In this document: positions 1 to 7,623 of the stretch, in pieces | Position numbering within the stretch: position 1 is the stretch's first letter | How the letters are laid out: every line of letters starts with the position of its first letter | Assembly: GCA_040235375.1 (NCBI GenBank) | Contig: JBECKQ010000213.1 | Span: 1-14,997, forward strand | DNA length: 14,997 nucleotides | Source of the DNA: JBECKQ01 sp040235375 | Lineage (GTDB): Bacteria; Planctomycetota; Phycisphaerae; UBA1845 | Reading direction: 5' to 3' | The notes under the pieces: model-generated | What the model saw: only the letters and a program-made list of their open reading frames with translations | The model's database searches: none | Told to the model about the DNA's origin: nothing | Program-made: the position numbers and the translations under genes

Positions 1-1
1 T

Positions 2-127
2 GCGTTGTGCTCGGTCGGCCTCCTCGACGACCTGTCCAAGGTCGCCTCCGGCGGCCTCGGTCGCACGCCTTGCATCCACCGCCCCTTACGCCGACTCGCG
101 ACGAACCCGGTGAGAAATCCGGGCTAG
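2..127 (+). CDS. Probable C-terminal end of an unidentified protein (5' truncated)
   Basis: The second plus frame is open from the window edge to a TAG at 125-127 and would encode the last 41 residues of a protein, ending in NPVRNPG. I do not recognise it. The support is compositional: about 37 of 42 codons end in G or C, far more than in the other frames here, which is how real genes in this window behave. Its stop codon overlaps the stop of the convergent SpoIIM-like gene, the two sharing the tetranucleotide CTAG at 124-127. The fragment is too short for a family assignment, and a minus-strand reading (with AVDARRATEAAGGDLGQVVE) cannot be fully excluded. Confidence 0.35.
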   Translation, partial: ALCSVGLLDDLSKVASGGLGRTPCIHRPLRRLATNPVRNPG

Positions 128-735
128 GCCGCAAACGGCGTTTTTCGTCCCAGCCAGAGAGATTCACCACAGGCGGATACGAGAAGAGCCGGCAGCACGA
201 GCGCCAGGAACATCCGCCACAGTTCGGGCGTGGGCAACCCGACCGGCGCCGCCCGCTGGCACATGGCGAGCCCCAGCGTCAGCAGGATCGCCGGCACCTC
301 GATCAGGTTGAGCGCCAACCCGACGATCGTCGGCCAGTCGTTCGTCTCACGTCGATCGCTGCCGTCCCCGGCGTCTCCCTCAAGTTGCCGGACCCGCCTG
401 CCTTCGACGTGCCTGCTGCCGAGCACCTGCATGGCCGCGCCCATCGACAGCCCGACGAGGGTGATGGCGACCCACGCGCCCGCGGGCAACGCGCCCAACA
501 GCACGAGCGCGGCACAAACCACGCTGTTGTTGGCGAAGATGAAGATTGTCCGCCGCGCCCACGACCGGCTGCGAACGCCCACGATGACGACGCGTTCGAC
601 CCACGCACGCACCAGGCGGACAGGCAGAAAATCCTCGTAACGCGACATGCCCCATCCGGCGACGGCGCCCGTTACGAGAACAGCCGCCCCCGCCACGATC
701 GGCCGCAGCCCGATAATCAAGAGATTGGACAGCAT
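124..735 (-). CDS. SpoIIM-like (stage II sporulation protein M family) integral membrane protein
   Basis: This is a 203-residue hydrophobic protein with about five predicted membrane segments (near residues 5-29, 64-84, 86-104, 135-157 and 171-190). The stretch IFIFANNSVVCAALVLLGAL and the later IEVPAILLTLGLAM resemble the conserved 'F.NN...' segment and the 'E.PA...' helix of SpoIIM proteins. In sporulating Firmicutes SpoIIM is part of the DMP peptidoglycan hydrolase complex at the septum, but the family is widespread in non-sporulating bacteria, where its role is largely unknown. The linker at residues 107-132 is charged and probably cytoplasmic. The ATG at 733-735 lies 48 bp downstream of the HslV-like gene on the same strand, so the two may be co-transcribed. 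No strong ribosome binding site is visible. The membrane topology is certain, the family moderately so. Confidence 0.6.
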   Translation of the reverse strand: MLSNLLIIGLRPIVAGAAVLVTGAVAGWGMSRYEDFLPVRLVRAWVERVVIVGVRSRSWARRTIFIFANNSVVCAALVLLGALPAGAWVAITLVGLSMGAAMQVLGSRHVEGRRVRQLEGDAGDGSDRRETNDWPTIVGLALNLIEVPAILLTLGLAMCQRAAPVGLPTPELWRMFLALVLPALLVSACGESLWLGRKTPFAA

Positions 736-783
736 ACGGGAACCGGCTGATGGTCGTTCGCTGCGACGCCGCCTGCGCTACAT

Positions 784-1353
784 TCAGATCTCAAACGACT
801 CGACGTCGCCTCCGCACGACTGGTCGAAGTGCATCGCCGCCCTCACCGCTGCCTGGGCAACTTGCCCGGCCGTTCGCCGCGTCTCGTACAGTGCGTGCAG
901 CGCCCCGTAGGCATAGCGATCGCCCGAGCCGACCGCCACGTACTTCTCGAAGCCCATCACGCTCAGATCCGAGTCGATCTGGAACATGCCGTGCTTGTTC
1001 ACCACGACGAACTCGGAATCCAGGTCGGCGAAAGGCGAATGGTCGTCCGGATTGGGCTGATCGTTCACGACCTGATAGTGTTTTCGCATCTGCTTCCATA
1101 GCCTCAGGAAGAATTCAAAGACCGCCGCTTCGCTCCTCAGCGATGGCGGCCGCTTCACCGACTTCAAGTGGTGCGCCAGGATGTTGTCGTAGACGCTCCA
1201 GCCGACGCCCCCGATGTACGACGAGCCGAGCTTGCGGATCTTCGGCCGCGACACGATGTTGTCGGGATGCTCGCGCCGCGAGCCGTAGGAATGCATGGTA
1301 TCGGCCGCAATGACCGTCCGGCCGTTCTTTCGCACCGCCACGATGATCGACAT
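784..1353 (-). CDS. Stand-alone HslV-like Ntn-hydrolase (proteasome beta-type) with N-terminal Ser
   Basis: The 189-residue product begins MSIIVAVRKNGRTVIAAD, which matches the start of HslV (TTIVxVRRNGxVVIAGD) with Ser in place of the catalytic Thr. After removal of Met the nucleophile would be Ser1. The Asp17 of HslV is kept (Asp18 with Met), and Lys38 in PKIRKL corresponds to the catalytic-site Lys33. A later VGSGDRYAYGAL matches the HslV GSGGxYAxxAA motif. A GGGAGGG Shine-Dalgarno lies about 10 bases before the ATG at 1351-1353. HslV normally works with the ATPase HslU, but no hslU is in the window. Some HslV relatives (e.g. Bacillus CodW) are known to use Ser, so activity is plausible. 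A self-compartmentalised peptidase acting without HslU, like the Anbu branch, is possible but inferred. Confidence 0.75.
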   Translation of the reverse strand: MSIIVAVRKNGRTVIAADTMHSYGSRREHPDNIVSRPKIRKLGSSYIGGVGWSVYDNILAHHLKSVKRPPSLRSEAAVFEFFLRLWKQMRKHYQVVNDQPNPDDHSPFADLDSEFVVVNKHGMFQIDSDLSVMGFEKYVAVGSGDRYAYGALHALYETRRTAGQVAQAAVRAAMHFDQSCGGDVESFEI

Positions 1354-1706
1354 TCGACGCCCTCCCGCTCCCGCGACTCGCGGTTCGCAAGGCCCAATGA
1401 CGAGACCGCGTGATACCGCCGATCGCCTTCGCGAGCCGCGCCTCGCTTCGCGATCGATCGACAGCGACCGCATGGTTGACCAGCGTGAAGCGGGGCAAGC
1501 ATGCCGCAAGGCCCCCCGGCCGTCAAACCGACCCGGCTCGCGATGCGCTGGGGCCCAGGTTCGGAAAGTGTATGGGTTGCGATTTCCGGGCGACAGCCGG
1601 TGGCGGGCATCACGGAGAAGCACTTCGCGCTCCTCGACACCGTCACACGAGAAGCCAATGTGAAACGGCGGCGACCCCCATGCTCGGGTCCGCCGGCCGG
1701 GGCCAC
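1354..1706. other. 353-bp intergenic region between the CoA-transferase and HslV-like genes
   Basis: No gene with coding-like codon use was found in this gap on either strand. Open frames crossing it give Arg/Ala-rich, low-information translations. The minus strand supplies the leader of the HslV-like gene, with its GGGAGGG ribosome binding site immediately before the ATG. There is a CGATCGATCG palindrome at about 1451-1460 but no convincing terminator. I could not pick a confident promoter. Confidence 0.4.
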
Positions 1707-3116
1707 TTACGGGAGGAGCTTCCGCTCTTTCGCGGCGGCGATCAGTTCGTCGCGGAACTTGGGATGGGCGATGTTGATCAGCGCCTCGGCACGCTGGCGC
1801 AGATTCCTGCCGAACAGGTTGGCTACGCCGAACTCCGTTACGACGTAGTGCACGTCCGCTCGCGTCGTCACCACGCCCGCGCCGGTCCTCAGGAACGGCA
1901 CGATGCGTGACATGGTTCCCTTCGCCGCCGTGGAGGGCAAGGCGATGATCGGCTTGCCGTTGCGCGACTGGGCAGCTCCGCGGATGAAATCCACCTGCCC
2001 GCCGAAACCGGAGTAAATCGTCGCCCCGATCGAATCGCTGCACACCTGCCCCGTCAGGTCCACCTCGATCGCCGAGTTGATCGCGACCATGTTGTCGTTC
2101 CGCGCGATGACGGTCGGGTCGTTCACCCATTCGCACGGATGGGCCTCGAAGTATGGATTGTCGTGCAGGTATTCGTACAGTGCCTTCGACCCGAGCGCGA
2201 AGGTCATGACGATCCGGTCATGGTGATAGTTTTTCCGCAGGCAGGTGATAATGCCCTTTTCGGCGGCCTGCATGATCCCGTCGGAGACCATCTCCGTGTG
2301 GATGCCGATGTGCCGCTTGCCTTCGAGGAAGCCGAGGACCGAGTCGGGTATGCCGCCGATGCCGAGCTGAAGGCACGCGCCATCGCCGATGAGATCCGCG
2401 ATTCGCTGCCCGATCGCCCGCTCCACATCCGTCGCCTCGCGCGGCGGCAGTTCGGGAAGCTCCTCGGAGCATTCCACGAAGTAGTTCACCTGCGAGATGT
2501 GGATTGTCGAGTCGCCCAGGATGCGGGGCATCTTGTCGTTCACCTGCGCGATCACGATCTTCGCGACATGACACGCCGTGAGCGTTGTGAGCACCTCGAC
2601 GCCGAAGCTCATGTACCCGTGCGAGTCCGGGGGCGAGACCTGCACGAGGGCCACGTCGAGCGGAATGATCCGCTCGTGGAACAGCCGCGGAATCTGGTGC
2701 AGAAAGACCGGCGAGTAGTCCGCCCGCCCGTCGTTGATCGCCGCCCGATCCGCCGGCCCGACGAACAGCGAGTTGTGGCGAAAGTGCCCTTCCATCCCCG
2801 GCCGGGACATCGGGTCGATGCCCAGCAGGAGGACGTGGTGCAGCAGAACGTTCTTCAGCTCCGGGGCGCGGGCCGCCAGCGCCTCGACCAGCATGAAGGG
2901 GCACGCGGCATTGCCGCCGTAAAACACGCTGTCGCCGCTCTTGACCACACTTACCGCCTGTTCGGCGGTGCGCAGCTTCTCCTTGTATTCGCCCACCCAG
3001 GCGCCGCTGCGGAACGAACGATGCGGCCGGTAGCGGGCCCAGGCCGCAGCCTCGGCGATCTGGTCGTCCGCCCACGCCATCCCCCCCCGATCGATTGCCA
3101 TTTCGTCCTTCGGCAT
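1707..3116 (-). CDS. Acetyl-CoA hydrolase / 4-hydroxybutyrate CoA-transferase family protein
   Basis: This 469-residue protein has the two-domain fold of family I CoA-transferases of the 4-hydroxybutyrate/acetate type. It moves CoA from acetyl-CoA (or a similar donor) to a carboxylic acid through a glutamyl-CoA thioester. Visible motifs are LGIGGIPDSVL (251-261), GIHTEMVSDG (271-280) with the likely catalytic Glu275, GFGGQVDFIRGA (370-381) and ALPSTAAKGTMSRIVP near 392. The family is usually 430-440 residues, and the extra length is an N-terminal stretch before EYKEKLRTAEQAV. I chose the ATG at 3114-3116 because a GGAG lies nine bases upstream. ATGs at 3131 and 3101 are alternatives. It follows the FAD/Fe-S dehydrogenase on the same strand, so a role in 2-hydroxyacid or dicarboxylic acid catabolism is likely, but the acceptor cannot be read from sequence. 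Confidence 0.9.
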   Translation of the reverse strand: MPKDEMAIDRGGMAWADDQIAEAAAWARYRPHRSFRSGAWVGEYKEKLRTAEQAVSVVKSGDSVFYGGNAACPFMLVEALAARAPELKNVLLHHVLLLGIDPMSRPGMEGHFRHNSLFVGPADRAAINDGRADYSPVFLHQIPRLFHERIIPLDVALVQVSPPDSHGYMSFGVEVLTTLTACHVAKIVIAQVNDKMPRILGDSTIHISQVNYFVECSEELPELPPREATDVERAIGQRIADLIGDGACLQLGIGGIPDSVLGFLEGKRHIGIHTEMVSDGIMQAAEKGIITCLRKNYHHDRIVMTFALGSKALYEYLHDNPYFEAHPCEWVNDPTVIARNDNMVAINSAIEVDLTGQVCSDSIGATIYSGFGGQVDFIRGAAQSRNGKPIIALPSTAAKGTMSRIVPFLRTGAGVVTTRADVHYVVTEFGVANLFGRNLRQRAEALINIAHPKFRDELIAAAKERKLLP

Positions 3117-3200
3117 CAAGGATGTCTCCATTCCACCGCGGCACTCCGGCCGAGGCGTACCTCGCGACTCTCGCACGGCCACGTTGCGCAGCGCGCAAAC

Positions 3201-3250
3201 ATCGTATCTTTTCAGAGTGGGAGCAGCCGTACGCGTCCCAGATGATTGTA
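3201..3250 (-). promoter_or_regulatory. Candidate promoter region of the CoA-transferase gene
   Basis: On the minus strand the 174-bp leader of the CoA-transferase contains two -10-like hexamers: TACAAT (3245-3250) and TACGAT (3201-3206), the latter inside GATACGATG. Neither has a good -35 at 16-18 bp; a TTGCAC lies 22 bp upstream of TACAAT. The region also shares the words CGGCTGCT and GATACGATG with the leader of the FAD/Fe-S dehydrogenase gene. This is pattern-based only. Confidence 0.3.
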
Positions 3251-3290
3251 GCGCGCCCCCCCGTCGTCGGCCGTGCAAGGGCTCCCTGCG

Positions 3291-6191
3291 TCAGCCATCC
3301 AGCGCTTCGGCGAGGTATTCGACGACGTGCTTGGGATGCACGCCGGTGTGATGCTCGATCTGGTGGCGGCAACTGAAGCCGGAAACAACGACCTCCGCGT
3401 CACCCCTATCGCGAATGGCGGGGAACAGCCGCTGCTCCCCGATCGCCCTGGAAACCTCGTAGTGCTCGACTTCGTGGCCGAACGAGCCGGCCATCCCGCA
3501 GCAGCCGCTGTTGATCTCCGAAGCGGCGTTGGCTGCGGAAGCGTTCAGCACGGCCATGGCGTCGTCCGTGCCCACCAGTGCCTTCTGGTGACAGTGCCCG
3601 TGGTACACGACGGCCGGTCGATCCGTGCGGAACCGCAGCGCGTCCGGCCGGCGCTCCAGCTCCCGGGCGACGAACGTCTCGATGTTCATCGACAGGTCCG
3701 CAATGCGCCGCGAATCGAGATCGCGGACAAGCTGGGGCATCTCGTCCTGAAGAACCGACACGCAGCTCGGCTCGGTCCCGACAATCGGGATACGGCGATC
3801 GGCGAACGGCGACAGCACTTCCACGTTCTGCTCCGCGAGAAGCTTCGCCTCGGGCAGCAGTCCCTTGCTGATCAGCGGACGGCCGCAGCACTTTGTCGGC
3901 GGGGCGATCACGTGGTAGCCCAGCGCCTCGAGCACCTTGACCGCCGCAATCCCGACGTCGGGCTGGTAGTAGTTCGCCCACGAGTCGACGAAGTAGACGA
4001 CCTTCGGCTTGTCGGCGCCGGCGTCCCTGTTCTTGCGATGCCTTGCGTACCACTTGCGAAACGTCCGGCGAACGAATTTCGGCGGCGGCACACGACGATC
4101 GATTCCATACCGGCGCTCGAGCCACGCCCGGACCGGCGCCGCCTGCGCGATCCAGTTGCTCAGCGGGGCGAACGCGCTGCCCCACCAGGCCAGCTCGACC
4201 GAGCGGCCGATCATCCGGCTGCGCGCCGGTACGCCGAAATGCCGGTTGCGATAGGCAAGCCATTCCGTCTTCAGCCTGGCGACGTCTGTGCCGGTCGGGC
4301 ACTCCGTCTTGCACGCCTTGCAACTGATGCACAGGTCGAAGACGCGCTCGAGCTCCGGCGCGCTCAAGCCGTCGAGAATGTCGCGATTCGACAGGGCCAG
4401 GCGCAGGGCGTTGGCCCGGGCCCGCGTCGTATCTGTCTCGTCGCCGGTGGCCTGGTATGACGGGCACATCGTGCCGACCAGCCGCTGGCGGCACTGCCCG
4501 ACACCCGTGCACATCGCCGCGAGGCCGGCCATGCCCCCATACGCGGTGAAGTCGAGCATCATCCGCGGCTCCTCGGTCCGAAAGTCCGGACCGAAGCGCA
4601 AGTTCTCTGTCATCGGCAGGGGATCGACGATCTTGCCCGGGTTGAGAATGCCGTGCGGATCGAACGTCTGCTTGATGCGGCGAAACGCCTCGATGATTTT
4701 CGGCCCGTACTGTTTTTCCAGCCACGACGAGCGGATGATTCCGTCGCCGTGCTCGCCGGTCATCGCGCCGCCGAACTCGACGACCAGGCTGCTGACGCGG
4801 TCGCCGATCCGCTTCATGCGCTGCACGTCCTCGGCCATTTTCATGTTGAGCACCGGCCGGACGTGCAGCAGGCCGACACTCGCGTGCGCGTAGTAGCCCG
4901 CCTGCTCGCAGCCTTCCTCGTGAAAGATGCGCTGCTGCCTTTCGATGTACTCCCGCAGCCGCGACGGCGGCACCGAAGCGTCCTCGACGAACGGGATCGG
5001 CTGGTTGTCGCCCGGTTTGGACATGAGCAGCCCGAGCCCCGCCTTGCGCATCTCCCACACGTCGGCCTGGCGGGCCGCCTCGCGCAGAACGCTGGCCGCG
5101 TAGCCGATCGACTTGGCTTTCAGATCATCGAGCAGCCCCTGCACACGGTGCTCGAGCATTCCTTCATCCTCGTCATACAGCTCGGCGGCCAGGATCGCCG
5201 CCGGATCGCCTTGCAGAAACCGGCCGCGCTTGGCCATGATCGGATTCGCCCGGGCCGCGTCGAGAATGAACTTGTCCACCAGCTCGACCGCGGCCGGCTT
5301 GTGCTCCAGCAGCGGAGGCACCGAGCCGAGCGCATCCATCAGCTCGTCGAAGTGCACAACGACCAGCGTTTTGTGCTTTGGCAGCGGCAGGAGCTTGAGC
5401 GTCGCCCGCACGACGACCGCCAGCGTGCCCTCGCTTCCGCAGATCACCTGCTCGACGTTGACGCGCCCTGAGTCCGCCGTGAGTCGGTCGAGGGCGTAGC
5501 CGCCGTTCTTGCGCAGGATGTTCGGATAGCGCCGGGCGATTTCGTCGGCGCACTCGCCGGCCACCGCAGAGAGAACGTCTTCGCATTGTTTCGCCAGCGG
5601 GTTGTCCGTGTGGCGCGCCGTCTCGCCCCAGGTATGCATCGACCCGTCGGAGAGCACCACGTCGAGCGACTGCACGTGGTCGTTGGTGCGGCCGATGACG
5701 ATCGAATGCGAGCCCGACGCGTTGTTCGACACCGTGCCGCCGACCGTCGCCCGGCTGCTCGTGGCCGGGTCCGGCGCGAAGTACAGCCCGTGCGGTTTCA
5801 ACTGGTCGTTGAGCTCATCGAGAACGACGCCGGCCTCGACCGTGGCGGTCCGCGCCTGTGGATCGATGCCGACGATCCTGTTCAGCCAGCGCGAGCAGTC
5901 GAGCTGCACGCCGCCGTTGACCGCCCCGCCGGTCAGGCCGGTGCCCGCTCCGCGGGCCGTCAGCGGGACGCGATGCTTCGAGCAGATGCGCACGGTGGCG
6001 GCCACGTCTTCGGCCGTCCTGGGCAGCACGAGGCAATCGGGGAAGATTTCGTAGATGCTGCCGTCGGTCGCGTAGAGCGCCCGCGAGAGTCGATCCGTGC
6101 GAACCTCGCCGGTGATGGCGGCGCGGATTTCACCGATGGCCGCCGCGGCGTTTCCCCCTGATTCGGTTTGTGTGTGCGAGAGTGTGGCCAC
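3291..6191 (-). CDS. FAD-linked oxidase / [4Fe-4S] two-domain dehydrogenase (D-lactate or D-2-hydroxyglutarate dehydrogenase type)
   Basis: This 966-residue protein fuses a GlcD-like flavoprotein to a GlcF/GlpC-like iron-sulfur part, the arrangement of YdiJ-type enzymes. It should oxidise a D-2-hydroxyacid and pass electrons through Fe-S clusters toward the membrane quinone pool. Motifs in order: GAGTGLTGGAV (81-91, FAD binding), VGGTVSNNASGSHS (150-163), GSEGTLAVV (252-260) and GEHGDG (479-484) of the oxidase C-terminal domain. Then come Cys561, Cys567 and Cys576 (CTGVGQC...MCPSYQAT), and a cluster motif CxxCxxCxxxC at Cys621, 624, 627 and 631. Two CCG domains follow, with KCCGRP (767-772) and GHCHQK...CCGMAGSFGHE (865-907). 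The ATG at 6189-6191 has a GGGA some eight bases upstream. Pairing with the CoA-transferase suggests one catabolic route. Substrate specificity is not decidable here. Confidence 0.9.
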   Translation of the reverse strand: MATLSHTQTESGGNAAAAIGEIRAAITGEVRTDRLSRALYATDGSIYEIFPDCLVLPRTAEDVAATVRICSKHRVPLTARGAGTGLTGGAVNGGVQLDCSRWLNRIVGIDPQARTATVEAGVVLDELNDQLKPHGLYFAPDPATSSRATVGGTVSNNASGSHSIVIGRTNDHVQSLDVVLSDGSMHTWGETARHTDNPLAKQCEDVLSAVAGECADEIARRYPNILRKNGGYALDRLTADSGRVNVEQVICGSEGTLAVVVRATLKLLPLPKHKTLVVVHFDELMDALGSVPPLLEHKPAAVELVDKFILDAARANPIMAKRGRFLQGDPAAILAAELYDEDEGMLEHRVQGLLDDLKAKSIGYAASVLREAARQADVWEMRKAGLGLLMSKPGDNQPIPFVEDASVPPSRLREYIERQQRIFHEEGCEQAGYYAHASVGLLHVRPVLNMKMAEDVQRMKRIGDRVSSLVVEFGGAMTGEHGDGIIRSSWLEKQYGPKIIEAFRRIKQTFDPHGILNPGKIVDPLPMTENLRFGPDFRTEEPRMMLDFTAYGGMAGLAAMCTGVGQCRQRLVGTMCPSYQATGDETDTTRARANALRLALSNRDILDGLSAPELERVFDLCISCKACKTECPTGTDVARLKTEWLAYRNRHFGVPARSRMIGRSVELAWWGSAFAPLSNWIAQAAPVRAWLERRYGIDRRVPPPKFVRRTFRKWYARHRKNRDAGADKPKVVYFVDSWANYYQPDVGIAAVKVLEALGYHVIAPPTKCCGRPLISKGLLPEAKLLAEQNVEVLSPFADRRIPIVGTEPSCVSVLQDEMPQLVRDLDSRRIADLSMNIETFVARELERRPDALRFRTDRPAVVYHGHCHQKALVGTDDAMAVLNASAANAASEINSGCCGMAGSFGHEVEHYEVSRAIGEQRLFPAIRDRGDAEVVVSGFSCRHQIEHHTGVHPKHVVEYLAEALDG

Positions 6192-6230
6192 GTCTTTCCC
6201 GATGCCTCCGCCATGCCGTACGAGCCGCTC

Positions 6231-6260
6231 ATCGTATCAGCAGCCGCGCTCCCCGCCAGC
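6231..6260 (-). promoter_or_regulatory. Candidate extended -10 promoter for the FAD/Fe-S dehydrogenase
   Basis: On the minus strand TGATACGAT (plus coordinates 6231-6239) is an extended -10 element (TGnTACGAT). A weak CTGGCG box lies 17 bp upstream. The predicted transcript start would be about 33 nt before the ATG at 6191. The 125-bp gap down to the glycosyltransferase stop holds no other gene. Confidence 0.4.
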
Positions 6261-6316
6261 GCCCGCCGTCATTCGTCACCAGGCTCGCACCCAATGTACT
6301 GATCACTCGGCTGCAC

Positions 6317-7498
6317 TTACTCATCGTGTTCTTCCTCTTCCTGCGACGGCAGCTTGAACGTGGCCCGGTTGAGGGCCATGCGGCGGTAGACCTCCGCGGT
6401 CTTGTCGGCCATGGCACTCATTGTGTGGTGTGTTCGCATGTGCTCGATCGCCCCCGCCGCCAGGCGTCGCGCGAGCGCCCGATCGGCGAGCATCCGTTCG
6501 ATTGCCGCCGCCAGGTCGGGAGCGGTCGACTCGCCCGCGACGACGGCCGTGCGGTTGTTGACGTACGCGTCGCACACGCCGCCAGCAACGCTGACCACCG
6601 CCATACCCTGCGCGAGCGCCTGAAGGCTGCGCACGGAAAGCGCTGTCTCCTTGGTCGGGCTCACGAAAACGTCCGCGCCGACCATGGCCCGTTGCACGGC
6701 ATCCTCCGGCTGGGCGAACACGACCGTCGGCCCCAGGCCCAGGTCATTCGCCAGCCGGCGCAGCCGCGACTCCTCCGGACCGGACCCGAGCAAAAACGTC
6801 AGGAATTCGAGCCCTTTGGTGTTCAACTTGTGAATCGCCTGCAGCAATACACCCACGCCGCCGCCGGATTCGAACGGCGCGGTGCACAGTATGGTCGCAC
6901 CGCGAGACTCTTCAACGAAACAGGTGGGTTCGCTGGCACATGGGAGTCCGAGCCGGATCAGCGACAGGTTCGTCTCCGAAGGGGCCTTCAATTCGTTGCA
7001 CATGTCGTACAACGGCTGGCTCGCGCAGATCACGTGCCGAAGCCCCTCGCCCGGCGCGGCGGCCGGCAGGTGATGGGAGCCGGCGATCGCGTCGACGTCC
7101 TTCCGCCCGGTCACGTTGTACACGAGATCGGCATGGTGCTCGCCAGCCACAGCCTCGGCCAGGCCATGCACGCCGGCCGACATCGCATGCACGACCGTCG
7201 GCGGACGCGAGGCAAGGGCGTCGAGCAATCGCTGGTATTGCCGCGCTTTCAGCGGCCAGGACCGATCCTCGTACAGCACGATCTGGACCGGCCCGAACGT
7301 CAGCGACTCGGCCTGCGGGGTCGTCGTCAACAGCCGCAGACTCGCGGTGTGATCGATCAGCCCGACGCAGAGGTGACGCAGAATGGCGCGCAGCCGCTCG
7401 TAGACCTCCGCGTCGATGCAGATGACCGCGTGAATCGGCGCGGAGGTGGCGTCTTCCTGTTCCACCGGCAGCTCGCTGACGTTCGGCTCGTCACTCAT
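6317..7498 (-). CDS. GT4-like (GT-B fold) glycosyltransferase, degenerate catalytic motif
   Basis: This 393-residue protein has the layout of a GT4 family glycosyltransferase. The N-terminal half is divergent. The C-terminal half has the nucleotide-sugar-binding pattern: ILCTAPFESGGGVGVLLQAI, then FLLGSGPEESRLRRLANDLGL, VVFAQPEDAVQRAMVGADVF and SPTKETALSVRSLQALAQGM. In typical GT4 enzymes the last segment carries an E-x7-E motif. Aligned on 'PT...LQALA', the two Glu positions read Thr and Gln, so the usual acceptor and nucleotide-binding glutamates appear to be missing, although a Glu lies one residue before the first. There is no signal peptide, so a cytoplasmic protein is expected, and the C-terminus is acidic. 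The start at 7498 has GGAG about nine bases upstream. It may act in envelope or exopolysaccharide synthesis, but nothing adjacent confirms this. Confidence 0.75.
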   Translation of the reverse strand: MSDEPNVSELPVEQEDATSAPIHAVICIDAEVYERLRAILRHLCVGLIDHTASLRLLTTTPQAESLTFGPVQIVLYEDRSWPLKARQYQRLLDALASRPPTVVHAMSAGVHGLAEAVAGEHHADLVYNVTGRKDVDAIAGSHHLPAAAPGEGLRHVICASQPLYDMCNELKAPSETNLSLIRLGLPCASEPTCFVEESRGATILCTAPFESGGGVGVLLQAIHKLNTKGLEFLTFLLGSGPEESRLRRLANDLGLGPTVVFAQPEDAVQRAMVGADVFVSPTKETALSVRSLQALAQGMAVVSVAGGVCDAYVNNRTAVVAGESTAPDLAAAIERMLADRALARRLAAGAIEHMRTHHTMSAMADKTAEVYRRMALNRATFKLPSQEEEEHDE

Positions 7499-7544
7499 AT
7501 AACCCGCTCCGCCACGACCCGATGCTCGCCCCGCCCCACCGGCG

Positions 7545-7574
7545 TTGCCAGCACGGCGGTCTGAGCCTATTCTA
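7545..7574. promoter_or_regulatory. Divergent promoter with a shared -10 box (ribF / glycosyltransferase)
   Basis: On the plus strand TTGCCA (7545-7550), exactly 17 bp, then TATTCT (7568-7573) makes a good sigma-70-like promoter for ribF, with a start near 7580. The same bases read on the minus strand as TAGAAT (7569-7574), a 5/6 match to the -10 consensus that points toward the glycosyltransferase start at 7498. No matching minus-strand -35 at normal spacing is obvious. The plus-strand promoter lies downstream of the only upstream ATG (7522), which supports the TTG start of ribF. Confidence 0.45.
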
Positions 7575-7623
7575 CCGCACCACCTGTGTCGAATCTTTCG
7601 GTGCTCGTTCGCGGATCGCGCTC

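Noticed and set aside
7..750. 247-residue plus-strand frame across the SpoIIM-like gene
   Set aside because: Arg/Pro/His-rich antisense shadow. The minus-strand product has clear membrane helices.
1354..2136. Long N-terminal extension of the HslV-like frame (about 260 residues)
   Set aside because: The extension overlaps the CoA-transferase gene in another frame, is Arg-rich with no conserved motif, and the HslV match starts exactly at the ATG at 1353, which has a good ribosome binding site.
2139..5471. Long plus-strand frames opposite the CoA-transferase and dehydrogenase
   Set aside because: Antisense shadows typical of high-GC DNA. The minus-strand products carry full family motifs.
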